Below the pieces are notes generated by a model, which had not been told where the DNA came from, searched no databases, and was given only the letters and a program-made list of their open reading frames with translations. DNA of 64,000 nucleotides from the NCBI RefSeq assembly GCF_001866135.1, contig NZ_MODW01000003.1:364408-428407 (forward strand). Reading direction: 5' to 3'. Each line of letters starts with the position of its first letter. Positions within the stretch are counted from its first letter, which is position 1. A program made the translations under genes and the position numbers. Positions 24,865 to 32,216 of this stretch are shown here, piece by piece. This DNA is from Microbacterium sp. LCT-H2 (GTDB lineage Bacteria; Actinomycetota; Actinomycetes; Actinomycetales; Microbacteriaceae).

Positions 24865-25380
24865 TCAGTGTCCGTGCGCGAGCTGCTGGACGAGCACGAC
24901 GACACCGCCGAGCCCGACGAGGATTCCCAGGGCGATGAGCTGCTGCCACCCGCTCACCCCGGTCCGGCGGACGGCGACGTACCCGATGAGCCCGAGGATC
25001 GCGACGTACACGATCGACGCGATGGTCAGCGCCGTCCGCAGCTCGATCCATCCGAGCACGGCCGCGAGGAGGACGAGCAGCGGCACCGCCGCCGAGCCGA
25101 GCGCCGTGCCGGTGAGCCCCAGGACCTCACGCAGGTCCGCTCCCCGGGGGAAGCTGCCATGCGTCGCGAGGTGCGCGACCAGATCGGCGGCGAGGCCCGC
25201 GAGCGCGATCGCGACGATGCCGATCAGCAGGGTCACCGTGGCCTGCAGGGCGCTGGTGTGCGCCACGTTGGCGTTCTGCACGAGCACGATGGCGAGCCCC
25301 GTGAAGGTCGCGTACACGCGCTCCTTGATCGCGGCGCGGTCGTGCTCGGGCCGAGCGGCATCGGAGTCCGGCGTGCTCAT
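24865..25380 (-). CDS. Hypothetical integral membrane protein (about 5 TM)
   Basis: 171 residues from the ATG at 25380. After a charged N-terminus (MSTPDSDAARPEHDRAAIKERVY) come about five hydrophobic helices: ATFTGLAIVLVQNANV, LQATVTLLIGIVAIALAGLAADL, SAAVPLLVLLAAVLGW, TIASIVYVAILGLIGYVAV and LIALGILVGLGGVVVLVQQLA. I do not recognise a named family. TAGCAT lies 7 bases before the ATG, so translation is probably leaderless. It stands downstream of the decayed phosphotransferase gene. Confidence 0.72.
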   Translation of the reverse strand: MSTPDSDAARPEHDRAAIKERVYATFTGLAIVLVQNANVAHTSALQATVTLLIGIVAIALAGLAADLVAHLATHGSFPRGADLREVLGLTGTALGSAAVPLLVLLAAVLGWIELRTALTIASIVYVAILGLIGYVAVRRTGVSGWQQLIALGILVGLGGVVVLVQQLAHGH

Positions 25381-25387
25381 GGGCGGG

Positions 25388-25393
25388 ATGCTA
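25388..25393 (-). promoter_or_regulatory. -10 box (TAGCAT) for the 5-TM protein
   Basis: TAGCAT on the minus strand, 7 bases from the ATG at 25380; it overlaps the tail of the upstream pseudogene. Confidence 0.4.
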
Positions 25394-26067
25394 TCAAGCC
25401 AGCCCTGCCGACCGCAGCGCATCGTCGAGCACCGTCGCGGCGGGAGCGATCGCGGGCTCACCGTCCTCGATGTCCCACAGTGTGTTCTGCAAGAGCCGCG
25501 CGGTCGTCCAGCGTGCCGCGCGGGCGCGGTCGAGGTGCAGCATCTCGGTGCAGGAACCGGCTGCCGGGCGTCGCGGGGACGTCCGCGACGAGGCGCCGCC
25601 ACCGGTCGAACCGCCGTCGGTCCTCTCGGGTCAGCAGCGTGCCCGCCTCCGTCGCATCGTCCAGCATCTGCGACACCACCGCCTCCAGTCGCGGAAGGCC
25701 GGCCGGCGGGTCGACGCGATGCAGACGTGCGAGGAGGGATCTGACGATGCGCGTGGCCTCATCGTCATCGTCCATCGCCTCGAGGCTGCGCTCGGCATCG
25801 AGGCGCTCCAGGAGCATCGCTCCGCGATCCGGGGCGCTCGCGAGGAGGCGGACGATCCCTCGCCCGTCCCACCGCGCCAGCCCGAATACTGCCGCATCGA
25901 CCTCCGGCCCCCGGCTGCTGCAGCTTCACCACGGCGGTGAGGCCGTCCGCCCGCCGGACCGGGACGACGATCCCCGCCTCGCCGGGCAGGAGGGGCCCGT
26001 CCGGAGAGAGACCCCAGGCGTCCAGGACCTCGGCGGCCCGTTCAGGCAGCGGACTTTCGTGCGCCAT
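25394..26067 (-). pseudogene. Decayed aminoglycoside (streptomycin-type) phosphotransferase
   Basis: Pieces of one APH-family protein lie in order in different frames. Piece 1 starts at the ATG 26067 and reads to LTAVVKLQQPG (N-lobe lysine). At the C5 run 25908-25912 the frame breaks; removing one base restores PEVDAAVFGLARWDGRG and continues through AMLLERLDAERSLEAM to PGSRFLHRD. There (about 25533-25547) the frame breaks again and the catalytic Asn and DPK segment are missing. A third frame gives the family C-terminus LDRARAARWTTARLLQNTLWDIEDGEPA and a stop at 25394. The internal loss makes it non-functional. It was once coupled to the cyclodeaminase gene, since its ATG lies one base after that stop. 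Confidence 0.75.
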
Positions 26068-26068
26068 G

Positions 26069-26686
26069 TCAGTCCAGGCGCGCGGAAAGCTCCACGGTGA
26101 TCCGGGCGACCTGAGTCCGCGCCTCCGCCAGTCGCCCGACCTCCTCATCGAGCCCTGCCTGCACCGCGGCCGACGCCCCGTGCCTGCGAGCGAGCTGCAG
26201 ATTCGCGCGGAGGTTCAGGGACGCCCCTGCCAGCCCCGCGGCGAGCGCCTCCGTCGCCACCGCGAGGTCCACCGCGACGTGCGGGTTCCCGTGGGCGGCG
26301 AGCGTGCGCGCCTCGTCGACCACGGTGATACCGAGGCGACCGAGTCGCGCGACGGATGCGGCCGCCTCGAGGGCGGCGCCTCGCACCGCCTCCTCCCGCT
26401 CGGGGTCTTCCGGCACCCGTGCGAGCGCGGCGCCGAGATCCGCCGAGACCACACCGGCGGCTTCGACCGCCTCCAGAAGCTCTGCGCGAGTGCCGTCGAG
26501 ACGGCCGGCGATCTCGGCGACGGCGTCGTCGCGGGTGTATCCGGCGACCATGCCCATCAGCCCGGTCGCCAGGCCGAGCATCACCCCCGTCGCGGCTCCG
26601 CCACCCGGCGAGCCGGTGGGCTGGCTGAGCGCGTCGAGCCAGGCGTCCAACGGTCGTGACGTCGGGATGTCTGCGGAATCCGTCAT
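26069..26686 (-). CDS. Cyclodeaminase/cyclohydrolase family protein (FTCD C-terminal domain type)
   Basis: 205 residues, all helical. It matches the formiminotransferase-cyclodeaminase (FTCD_C/FchA) fold: PLDAWLDALSQPTGSPGGGAATGVMLGLATGLMGMVAGYT at the N-terminus and the HVAVDLAVATEALAAGLAGASLNLRANL segment. FchA-type enzymes act on 5-formimino- or 5,10-methenyl-tetrahydrofolate. No partner formiminotransferase lies next to it; the hut genes are 32 kb away and use the HutG route. TAGTCT lies 7 bases before the ATG. The function is inferred from family membership. Confidence 0.78.
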   Translation of the reverse strand: MTDSADIPTSRPLDAWLDALSQPTGSPGGGAATGVMLGLATGLMGMVAGYTRDDAVAEIAGRLDGTRAELLEAVEAAGVVSADLGAALARVPEDPEREEAVRGAALEAAASVARLGRLGITVVDEARTLAAHGNPHVAVDLAVATEALAAGLAGASLNLRANLQLARRHGASAAVQAGLDEEVGRLAEARTQVARITVELSARLD

Positions 26687-26693
26687 GCCGGTC

Positions 26694-26699
26694 AGACTA
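26694..26699 (-). promoter_or_regulatory. -10 box (TAGTCT) for the cyclodeaminase-family gene
   Basis: TAGTCT on the minus strand, 7 bases before the ATG at 26686. Confidence 0.4.
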
Positions 26700-26738
26700 T
26701 CCGCGTGCAGGCGTGACTCCCCCACTCGTTCCCCTCTC

Positions 26739-26744
26739 TACGAT
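26739..26744 (+). promoter_or_regulatory. -10 box (TACGAT) for the 129-residue membrane protein
   Basis: TACGAT, then GGAGTC, then the GTG at 26751. The same 6-base spacer GGAGTC follows the aztA -10 box. Confidence 0.45.
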
Positions 26745-26750
26745 GGAGTC

Positions 26751-27140
26751 GTGCAGCTCGTGGATACCCTCTCCGTCGTCGGTGAGGTGCTGTCCTGGAT
26801 CGGCCTCGGCGTCGGGATCCCGTTCCTCATCGTGGCCCTGCTGATCCGGCTCGTCGAGGGGCAGTGGGTCCCCGTCGAGATCGCCGTGATCGATCGGGAC
26901 GGCCGCCCCACCGCTCGCTGGTTCGCGGGCGGCGACTTCCACGAGCGACCGTTGCGCCGCAGCGAGCCCACGGCCACCACCGATGGATGGGTCGACGGTT
27001 TCCACAGCTCGAACGACCCGGCTCGCATCCGGATCGGTGAGCCGCCGCATCTGCGCCGGGTGCTGCGGACTGTCGGAGTCGTCTTCGCCGCGGTCGGTGC
27101 CGTCGGCCTGATCGTGTCGTTCCTCCCGCTCGTCCTCTGA
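26751..27140 (+). CDS. Hypothetical two-TM protein
   Basis: 129 residues with a GTG start. One membrane helix is near the N-terminus (VLSWIGLGVGIPFLIVALLIRLV) and one at the C-terminus (TVGVVFAAVGAVGLIVSFLPLVL). Between them is a ~65-residue hydrophilic beta-rich loop (WVPVEIAVIDRDGRPTARWFAGGDFHERPL). I do not recognise a named family. The start is supported by the leaderless -10 spacing. Convergent with the next gene. Confidence 0.68.
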   Translation: MQLVDTLSVVGEVLSWIGLGVGIPFLIVALLIRLVEGQWVPVEIAVIDRDGRPTARWFAGGDFHERPLRRSEPTATTDGWVDGFHSSNDPARIRIGEPPHLRRVLRTVGVVFAAVGAVGLIVSFLPLVL

Positions 27141-27156
27141 CTCGGGCCGCTGGGCG

Positions 27157-27828
27157 TCACGCCCTCGACGGGCACTCCGAGGGACCTCGACCGAACGACT
27201 CCAGCGCCACGCGGTACGCGGCGGAATCGCTCCGCACCTCATCGGTGACCAGAAGGGCGTGCGGTCCGATCTGCCGGACGTACGTCCCCTGGGACGGCAG
27301 CGTCACCACCCTTCCGAGGCCGCGCCGCCAGGCGTCGGCCAGGGCGGACACGTCGCGGTGTTCGGGGCTGTCCGCCAGGGCCGTGAGGTGCGTCGCGAGA
27401 TGTGCCTCGGAGCCGCGCCGCTCCCAGTCGCGGTACGCCGCATCATCGAACACCTCCACCCCGAACGCGTCCCGCGCTGTGGGCCCGACGATCCGCCCGA
27501 GCAGCGTCTCCCGCTCGTCAGGACTCAGCGTCGTGGCGACGGCGCGGTCGAGCAGCGCCTGGTCGGGCTCGGTCGCGGCGTGCGCGACAGCGTCGCCCCA
27601 GATCCGGGGCCACACCTCCGCCCAGCGCGCTCGGGTCTCCTCGTCCACGCGCCGCGCGGCTGCCGCCGGTCGGTCGACCAGCGGCGGTGGGAGCGCGTCA
27701 TCGGCGGGATCCAGCCCGTGCGCCTCGCGGATCCAGAGGAGCTCCAGCAGCGTGTGCGGACGATCCTCGACGGTGATGATCATGTCGTGCGGCCACGGGT
27801 TCCCGGGCATCGGTCGGGTCGAACGCAT
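27157..27828 (-). CDS. Hypothetical protein, function unknown
   Basis: 223 residues from the ATG at 27828, with GGGAGGG upstream. Mostly helical and soluble. The N-terminal NPWPHDMIITVEDRPHTLLELLWIREAHGL and the C-terminal VVTLPSQGTYVRQIGPHALLVTDEVRSDSAAYRVAL look like conserved blocks around a variable middle. No catalytic motif is clear and I do not recognise the family. Divergent from the vapBC pair with 90 bases between starts, so the shared region holds both promoters. Confidence 0.65.
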   Translation of the reverse strand: MRSTRPMPGNPWPHDMIITVEDRPHTLLELLWIREAHGLDPADDALPPPLVDRPAAAARRVDEETRARWAEVWPRIWGDAVAHAATEPDQALLDRAVATTLSPDERETLLGRIVGPTARDAFGVEVFDDAAYRDWERRGSEAHLATHLTALADSPEHRDVSALADAWRRGLGRVVTLPSQGTYVRQIGPHALLVTDEVRSDSAAYRVALESFGRGPSECPSRA

Positions 27829-27873
27829 GCGCCCTACCCTCCCCCCGTCAGCCGACGACCGCCGGCCGACAGC

Positions 27874-27895
27874 CTTATATACTGTCCTATACAAG
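27874..27895 (+). promoter_or_regulatory. Imperfect inverted repeat and -10 box upstream of vapB
   Basis: CTTATATA and TATACAAG, 8-bp arms with one mismatch around CTGTCC. It contains TATACT, a strong -10 hexamer (27878-27883). It is the natural place for VapBC autorepression and is markedly AT-rich for this genome. Confidence 0.6.
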
Positions 27896-27918
27896 AGCGC
27901 GGGGAGGAAGGAACGACC

Positions 27919-28173
27919 ATGACCGTCACATCCATCGACATCGACCCCGACGAGTTGAAGCAGGCCAAGAGGCTCGCCGGCACGACCTCCAACCGCGAGA
28001 CCGTGGATCTCGCCCTACGCACCCTCATCGCGGTACGTCGCCAGCCCGCCGCCGTCGAACGCATCATCGGCCGCCGTTTCGAGGCCGAACAGATCGACGC
28101 ACCGACGGTGGTTCCCGAGCCGATGCCGGAGCGGCGCGAGGGCGCTGGACGGAGCGCGAGCACTCCCCGGTGA
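27919..28173 (+). CDS. vapB: VapB-type antitoxin
   Basis: 84 residues. TSIDIDPDELKQAKRLAGTTSNRETVDLALRTLIAVRRQPAAVERIIGR is a ribbon-helix-helix-like DNA-binding N-terminus of the VapB/DUF2191 type. The C-terminus (about 55-84) is charged and probably wraps the toxin. A GGAGGAAGGAA site precedes the ATG. Its TGA overlaps the toxin GTG in the GTGA arrangement. It would neutralise the PIN ribonuclease and, with it, repress the operon through the inverted repeat just upstream. Confidence 0.82.
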   Translation: MTVTSIDIDPDELKQAKRLAGTTSNRETVDLALRTLIAVRRQPAAVERIIGRRFEAEQIDAPTVVPEPMPERREGAGRSASTPR

Positions 28174-28574
28174 CCATCTACCTCGTCGACAACAGCATCT
28201 GGCAGAAGGCAGGGAGAAGCGCCGCGATCGCCGACCGCCTCCGCTCCCTCTCGCCGAACCACCTCCTCATCACCTGCCCGCCGCAGGTGCTCGAGTACTG
28301 CCACTCGGCCCGTGACGCGGCGGAGTACGCCGCTCTGCGGGAAGACATGGAGGAGCTGCTCCCCGCCTGGGAGCATCCCGACGAGCGGATAGCCCTGGAC
28401 ATCCAGCAGGAGCTCTGGACCAACGGATTCCTGCGAGCCGCGGCTGCCTTCGACTGCCTGATCGCGGCGTACGCCGTCGTCAACGACGCCGTGATCCTCA
28501 ACTCCGACCACGACTTTGGATACATCGAGCTGGCGACGGCGGGCCGAGTCCGCCAGGAGTACGTCGCCGCCTGA
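28170..28574 (+). CDS. vapC: VapC-type PIN-domain ribonuclease toxin
   Basis: 134 residues with a GTG start overlapping vapB by four bases. The PIN-domain acidic set is visible: Asp in IYLVDNSIWQ, Glu in VLEYCHSARD, Asp in AFDCLIAAYA and Asp in ILNSDHDFGYI, consistent with a Mg2+-dependent RNase that cleaves tRNA or rRNA in known cases. The active site looks intact, so the toxin should be functional. Convergent with the oleate hydratase gene. Confidence 0.87.
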   Translation: MTIYLVDNSIWQKAGRSAAIADRLRSLSPNHLLITCPPQVLEYCHSARDAAEYAALREDMEELLPAWEHPDERIALDIQQELWTNGFLRAAAAFDCLIAAYAVVNDAVILNSDHDFGYIELATAGRVRQEYVAA

Positions 28575-28582
28575 ACGCATGC

Positions 28583-30391
28583 TCACGCGATCGCGTCGTC
28601 GTCCCGCGGGCGCGGCACCGTCGCGCCATGCGCGGGGATGAGCCCGAAGTCCGTCAGCAGCTCTCCCATCTGCGTGTTGTCGAGCTTGTCGAGGAGGCGG
28701 CCCTGGAGGAAGTTCGGGCCGGGGATGTGGACGGCCTCGCCGTCGCGCAGCCGCGCGGTCGCCTTGAGGAGGTAGCGGATGTCGTAGGTCGAGTTGAAGA
28801 CCTCCGGCACGCCGCGTTCCACGTCGAGCAGCTGATAGGTGGCCTCCATCGCCGTGCGCACGGAGTACTCGGTGGTGAAGATCGTGTCGCGCGTCGTCTC
28901 GGCGAACTGTCCGAGGAAGGCGAAGTTGACGCTTCCCTCCGGGACCACCTGCGGACGGTCGCCGGCCCGGCGCGGCATGACGAAGGAGGTCACGTACGGC
29001 ATCATCACCGGGACCGTCTTGGCCGCCGACGCGGCGAGCTCGGCGATGTCCTCCACCGGCACACCGAGGTGGTAGAGCCACTCCTGCGCGATCTCCTCGC
29101 CCGTGCACTCCTGCATCGGCTTCTTGACGTAGTCGCCGGGCGTCTCGACGAAGAGCCCGTACACCCAGACCACGATCTCGTTCGGCTTCTGCGCCTTGAA
29201 GTGCGGTTGCCGGTTCACCGTCCAGCTCATCAGCCAGGCCGAGTCCTTGGCGGTGACGATCCCGCCCGTGACGACCTTGCCGCTGAAGGGGTCGCGCTTG
29301 CAGATCTTCTCGATGTACTTCGGGATGCGCTCGTCGACGGTGGTGACCGTGGCGGACTCCCACTTCGTCTTGTCGATGTCGCTGCAGAACACCTCCGGTC
29401 GCCCGAACGCCGGCGACTTCGCGGCGATCCGCTTCCAGAGGTCCCAGGCCGGGGCCGGGCCGGTCTTCAGCTCCGGAGCGGTGTGCTGGTCGCCGTTGCC
29501 GGAGTTCTCCGTCAGCGACCCGATCGTCGCCAGACACAGGTCGTCCGGACCGAGGTCGACGCCGCCGGGCTCGCCGTCGGCGATCCAGTCGATGCGCGTC
29601 GCCTGGATGCGACCGTCCTCGATGTCGAACTGGATGTCCGTCACTGTGTGATGGAACCGGAACTGCACGCCGTGGTCGTCGAGGAACTTCCGCATCGGCA
29701 GCACGAGCGACTCGTACTGGTTGTACTTCGTGAACTTCAACGCGGAGAGGTCGGGCAGCCCGCCGATGTGGTGCATGAAGCGGTGCAGATACAGCTTCAT
29801 CTCCAGGGCCGAGTGCCACTCCTCGAACGCGAACATGGTCCGCCAGTACAGCCAGAAGTTGCTGCCGAGGAAGTCGTCACCGAACACCTCGTCGATCCGC
29901 TTGCCCTCCATCTCCTCACGGGTGGCGAGGATGACGGCGACGATCTCCTTCTGCGCCTTCTCCGAGAGCGTGAAGAGCTTGTCCGTATGCGCATCCTGCC
30001 CCTGCTTCTCGGTCACCCGGCACAGGGACACGTTGGGGTCGTCCTTGTTGAGCCAGTAGAACTCGTCGAGCACGCTGGCACCCTCGATCTCCAACGACGG
30101 GATGGAGCGGAACATGTCCCACAGGCATTCCATGTGGTCTTCCAGCTCGCGGCCGCCGCGGATGACGAACCCCTTCTCGGGGTACTTGATCCCATCGAGC
30201 GCGCCGCCGGGCAGCCCCAGCTCTTCGAGGATCGTGATCCGCTCCCCCGCGACCTGCCCGTCGCGGATCATGAAGATTGCGGCCGCCATCGCGGCGAGAC
30301 CGCCGCCGACCAGCCAGACCGTCTTGTCGTCGGCCCCCTCCGGCTTCCGAGGCCGTGCGAATGCTTCGTAGTTTCCATTGCTGCGGTACAT
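28583..30391 (-). CDS. ohyA: Oleate hydratase
   Basis: 602-residue FAD-dependent fatty-acid hydratase (myosin-cross-reactive antigen family). It starts MYRSNGNYEAFARPRKPEGADDKTVWLVGGGLAAMAAAIFMIRDG, where the GGGLA dinucleotide motif and the MYRSNGNYEAFARP opening are family signatures. NFAFLGQFAETTRDTIFTTEYSVRTAMEA and VPEVFNSTYDIRYLLKA near the C-terminus are also highly characteristic. It adds water across the cis-9 double bond of oleic and related acids to give 10-hydroxy acids, often a detoxification step. The ATG at 30391 follows GGAGGG; a GTG at 30400 is in frame. No fatty-acid gene is adjacent. Confidence 0.92.
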   Translation of the reverse strand: MYRSNGNYEAFARPRKPEGADDKTVWLVGGGLAAMAAAIFMIRDGQVAGERITILEELGLPGGALDGIKYPEKGFVIRGGRELEDHMECLWDMFRSIPSLEIEGASVLDEFYWLNKDDPNVSLCRVTEKQGQDAHTDKLFTLSEKAQKEIVAVILATREEMEGKRIDEVFGDDFLGSNFWLYWRTMFAFEEWHSALEMKLYLHRFMHHIGGLPDLSALKFTKYNQYESLVLPMRKFLDDHGVQFRFHHTVTDIQFDIEDGRIQATRIDWIADGEPGGVDLGPDDLCLATIGSLTENSGNGDQHTAPELKTGPAPAWDLWKRIAAKSPAFGRPEVFCSDIDKTKWESATVTTVDERIPKYIEKICKRDPFSGKVVTGGIVTAKDSAWLMSWTVNRQPHFKAQKPNEIVVWVYGLFVETPGDYVKKPMQECTGEEIAQEWLYHLGVPVEDIAELAASAAKTVPVMMPYVTSFVMPRRAGDRPQVVPEGSVNFAFLGQFAETTRDTIFTTEYSVRTAMEATYQLLDVERGVPEVFNSTYDIRYLLKATARLRDGEAVHIPGPNFLQGRLLDKLDNTQMGELLTDFGLIPAHGATVPRPRDDDAIA

Positions 30392-30510
30392 CTGTCCCAC
30401 CCTCCGATTGGTTCGACACCGATGCGCACAGTCCAGCCGAAACCGATGCGGAAGGGAAGGGCTTCCTCCGCGAGCGGCCGGGGCTCGCCCTCGCCGAGTC
30501 GCGTGATCGC

Positions 30511-30516
30511 TAGGAT
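30511..30516 (+). promoter_or_regulatory. -10 box (TAGGAT) for the 3-TM protein at 30523
   Basis: TAGGAT, 6 bases before the GTG at 30523. Confidence 0.45.
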
Positions 30517-30522
30517 CGCGGG

Positions 30523-30837
30523 GTGACTCAGATCCCTCCGTTGCCCCGTCGCCGAGCCTTCGGATGCGGAGTCGCCTCCGCCGCCGTGGCGGTCGTCGGG
30601 ATCCTGCCGACCGCGATCGTCTTCGTCCTGGCGGGGACGGCGGACCCGAACTACGGATGGCTGGTGTTCCTCACGCTGCCGCTCGCGGTCCTCTTCGGTG
30701 GCATCGCCCTCCTCCTCGGCGTGATCGGGCTCGTCTTCGCCCGCGCCGACGACGGAGGGTATGCGTGGCCGGTCGTCGGAGCCGTGCTCGGCGTCGTGGC
30801 GCTCCTTCCCGCCGCCGCGTTCCTGTGGGGCGGCTGA
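30523..30837 (+). CDS. Small three-TM membrane protein, function unknown
   Basis: 104 residues with a GTG start supported by the -10 spacing. Three hydrophobic helices (about residues 12-40, 45-72 and 80-104) with short loops and a basic N-terminus (PLPRRRAF). This is a DUF4190-like layout but I cannot name the family firmly. It is followed 4 bases later by another membrane protein gene on the same strand, likely one operon. Confidence 0.65.
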   Translation: MTQIPPLPRRRAFGCGVASAAVAVVGILPTAIVFVLAGTADPNYGWLVFLTLPLAVLFGGIALLLGVIGLVFARADDGGYAWPVVGAVLGVVALLPAAAFLWGG

Positions 30838-30841
30838 TCTC

Positions 30842-31489
30842 GTGCGCCAGAACCCACCCGCCAACAGACTGATGCTCGCGATAGCTGCCGCACTGGCGGC
30901 GTTCTTCGTCTGGGGGGCGCTCGTGCGCCCCCTGTTGGACGGCGAGCCACCCGTCGCGACCTCGCTCGTGTTCGGCGCAGGGGTGGCACTCGCCGGTCTG
31001 ATCATCTGGATCGTGCTCGGACGCATCCGACGACTGCAGCGCGCCCAGCGGCGAGCGCTGCGGGAGCGTGAGCCGCAGGCACGGATCTTCGGCTCCTACG
31101 CCCTCAACGGCGTGGCCGCGTACCTCTCGCGCACGATCCCCCTTCTCGGACTCGGCGCCGCACCGCGCGGCCTGCTCACGGCGAGCCCCACCGGGGTCAT
31201 CGAGCCCTCGGGCTTTCGGCTGGTCCGCGGCGGAGCGCGTCTCCTCACGGCCTACAGCGTTCCCCGGGACCGGATCCAGGGCGTGACGAGGGGCGGCATC
31301 CAGGAGGGCGCCTTCCTCTATCCGACCCTGGTGATCGTGGTCTCGCAGGATGCGGGACAGGTCGCGATCCCGGTCCCGGTGACCAGGGACGACGCGCCGC
31401 TTCGCCGAGAGTCACCGGCCGGCATGGATCGCCTCATCTCCGATGCGGCACGGATCTGGGGCGTCCCTGTGCTCGGGGACGGCGACTGA
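30842..31489 (+). CDS. Hypothetical membrane protein with C-terminal beta-rich (PH-like) domain
   Basis: 215 residues with a GTG start 4 bases after the previous stop. Two N-terminal helices (LMLAIAAALAAFFVWGALV and LVFGAGVALAGLIIWIVLGRIRRL) are followed by a basic stretch (QRAQRRALRER) and a ~130-residue soluble domain. Its LTASPTGVIEPSGFRLVRGGARLLTAYSVPRDRIQGVTRGGIQEGAFLYPTLVIVVSQDAG strands resemble bacterial PH-like domains that follow paired helices. The function is unknown; the operon with the small 3-TM protein suggests a membrane complex (inference). Confidence 0.65.
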   Translation: MRQNPPANRLMLAIAAALAAFFVWGALVRPLLDGEPPVATSLVFGAGVALAGLIIWIVLGRIRRLQRAQRRALREREPQARIFGSYALNGVAAYLSRTIPLLGLGAAPRGLLTASPTGVIEPSGFRLVRGGARLLTAYSVPRDRIQGVTRGGIQEGAFLYPTLVIVVSQDAGQVAIPVPVTRDDAPLRRESPAGMDRLISDAARIWGVPVLGDGD

Positions 31490-31536
31490 CGCGAGCGACT
31501 CCGCGACCGGAATCGACGCGCGAGCGCGGGTGACTG

Positions 31537-31848
31537 ATGCGTAAATCGACAGCGTGGTGGTTGATTGCAGCGATGACCGCCGTCTCGCTCATCACTCTCG
31601 GCCTCGTCATGACCTACCGTTTTTCGACTCCGCTCGTCGATCCTGCTCCGCCGACGCCGGACTACGGGGTCCAGGCGCTCGTCGCCGGCGTGACGATGGC
31701 GGCAGCGACGGCGGGTGGCCTCGGCGCGGGCGTGTACGCGACGAAACGCGAGGTCGCCCGAGGCCGCATCGTCGGCTGGACCGCCGCCGCGATGCTCGCG
31801 GGCACCGTTTTGGGAGCGGTGCTGGCCTTCGTCCTGAGCGCACGCTGA
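31537..31848 (+). CDS. Small three-TM membrane protein, function unknown
   Basis: 103 residues with three hydrophobic segments (TAWWLIAAMTAVSLITLGLVM, VQALVAGVTMAAATAGGLGAGVYA and VGWTAAAMLAGTVLGAVLAFVLSA) and basic residues between them (ATKREVARGR). No family is recognised. No ribosome-binding site or -10 box is obvious before the ATG, 47 bases after the previous stop; it may be part of the same transcript. Confidence 0.55.
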   Translation: MRKSTAWWLIAAMTAVSLITLGLVMTYRFSTPLVDPAPPTPDYGVQALVAGVTMAAATAGGLGAGVYATKREVARGRIVGWTAAAMLAGTVLGAVLAFVLSAR

Positions 31849-31892
31849 GGTCTACCCGATAGCCGCCGGAAGGAAGAGACCCGCGACCCGGA

Positions 31893-32216
31893 TCATTGCG
31901 ATGATCTTCGACCTTCCATGAAGGAGGGGAAGTCGGAAGCACCGAGGCCGTCCGGCGCAAAGAACGACTGAACAAAACTCCGGGCCGCTCGTTCCAGCTG
32001 CTCGGCTGTGAGATTGCTACCTCCGAGCGAGAAACCGTACGTACCGTCTTCGGGCCCGTTGGTCCACGTGAAATGGTAGGCGTGCACCCCATCTGAAGGT
32101 TCTGATTCGCGTACGTCGAACATCTCCCCACTGACGTCCAGAACCGTGTTCACATCCGCCACGCTACTGCGCAGCACAGCGCCACAGAACGGTCCGCGCC
32201 ATTCGAGCGATCTCAC
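31893..32216 (-). CDS. Hypothetical protein coupled to the exonuclease gene
   Basis: 107 residues with a GTG start that overlaps the exonuclease stop in the GTGA form, so it is translationally coupled to it. Soluble, with an acidic middle: VFDVRESEPSDGVHAYHFTWTNGPEDGTYGFSLGGSNLTAEQLERAARSFVQSFFAP. This looks like a small alpha/beta domain. It has no recognisable motif and I do not know the family. The coupling is the main evidence for a role with the exonuclease. Confidence 0.6.
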   Translation of the reverse strand: MRSLEWRGPFCGAVLRSSVADVNTVLDVSGEMFDVRESEPSDGVHAYHFTWTNGPEDGTYGFSLGGSNLTAEQLERAARSFVQSFFAPDGLGASDFPSFMEGRRSSQ

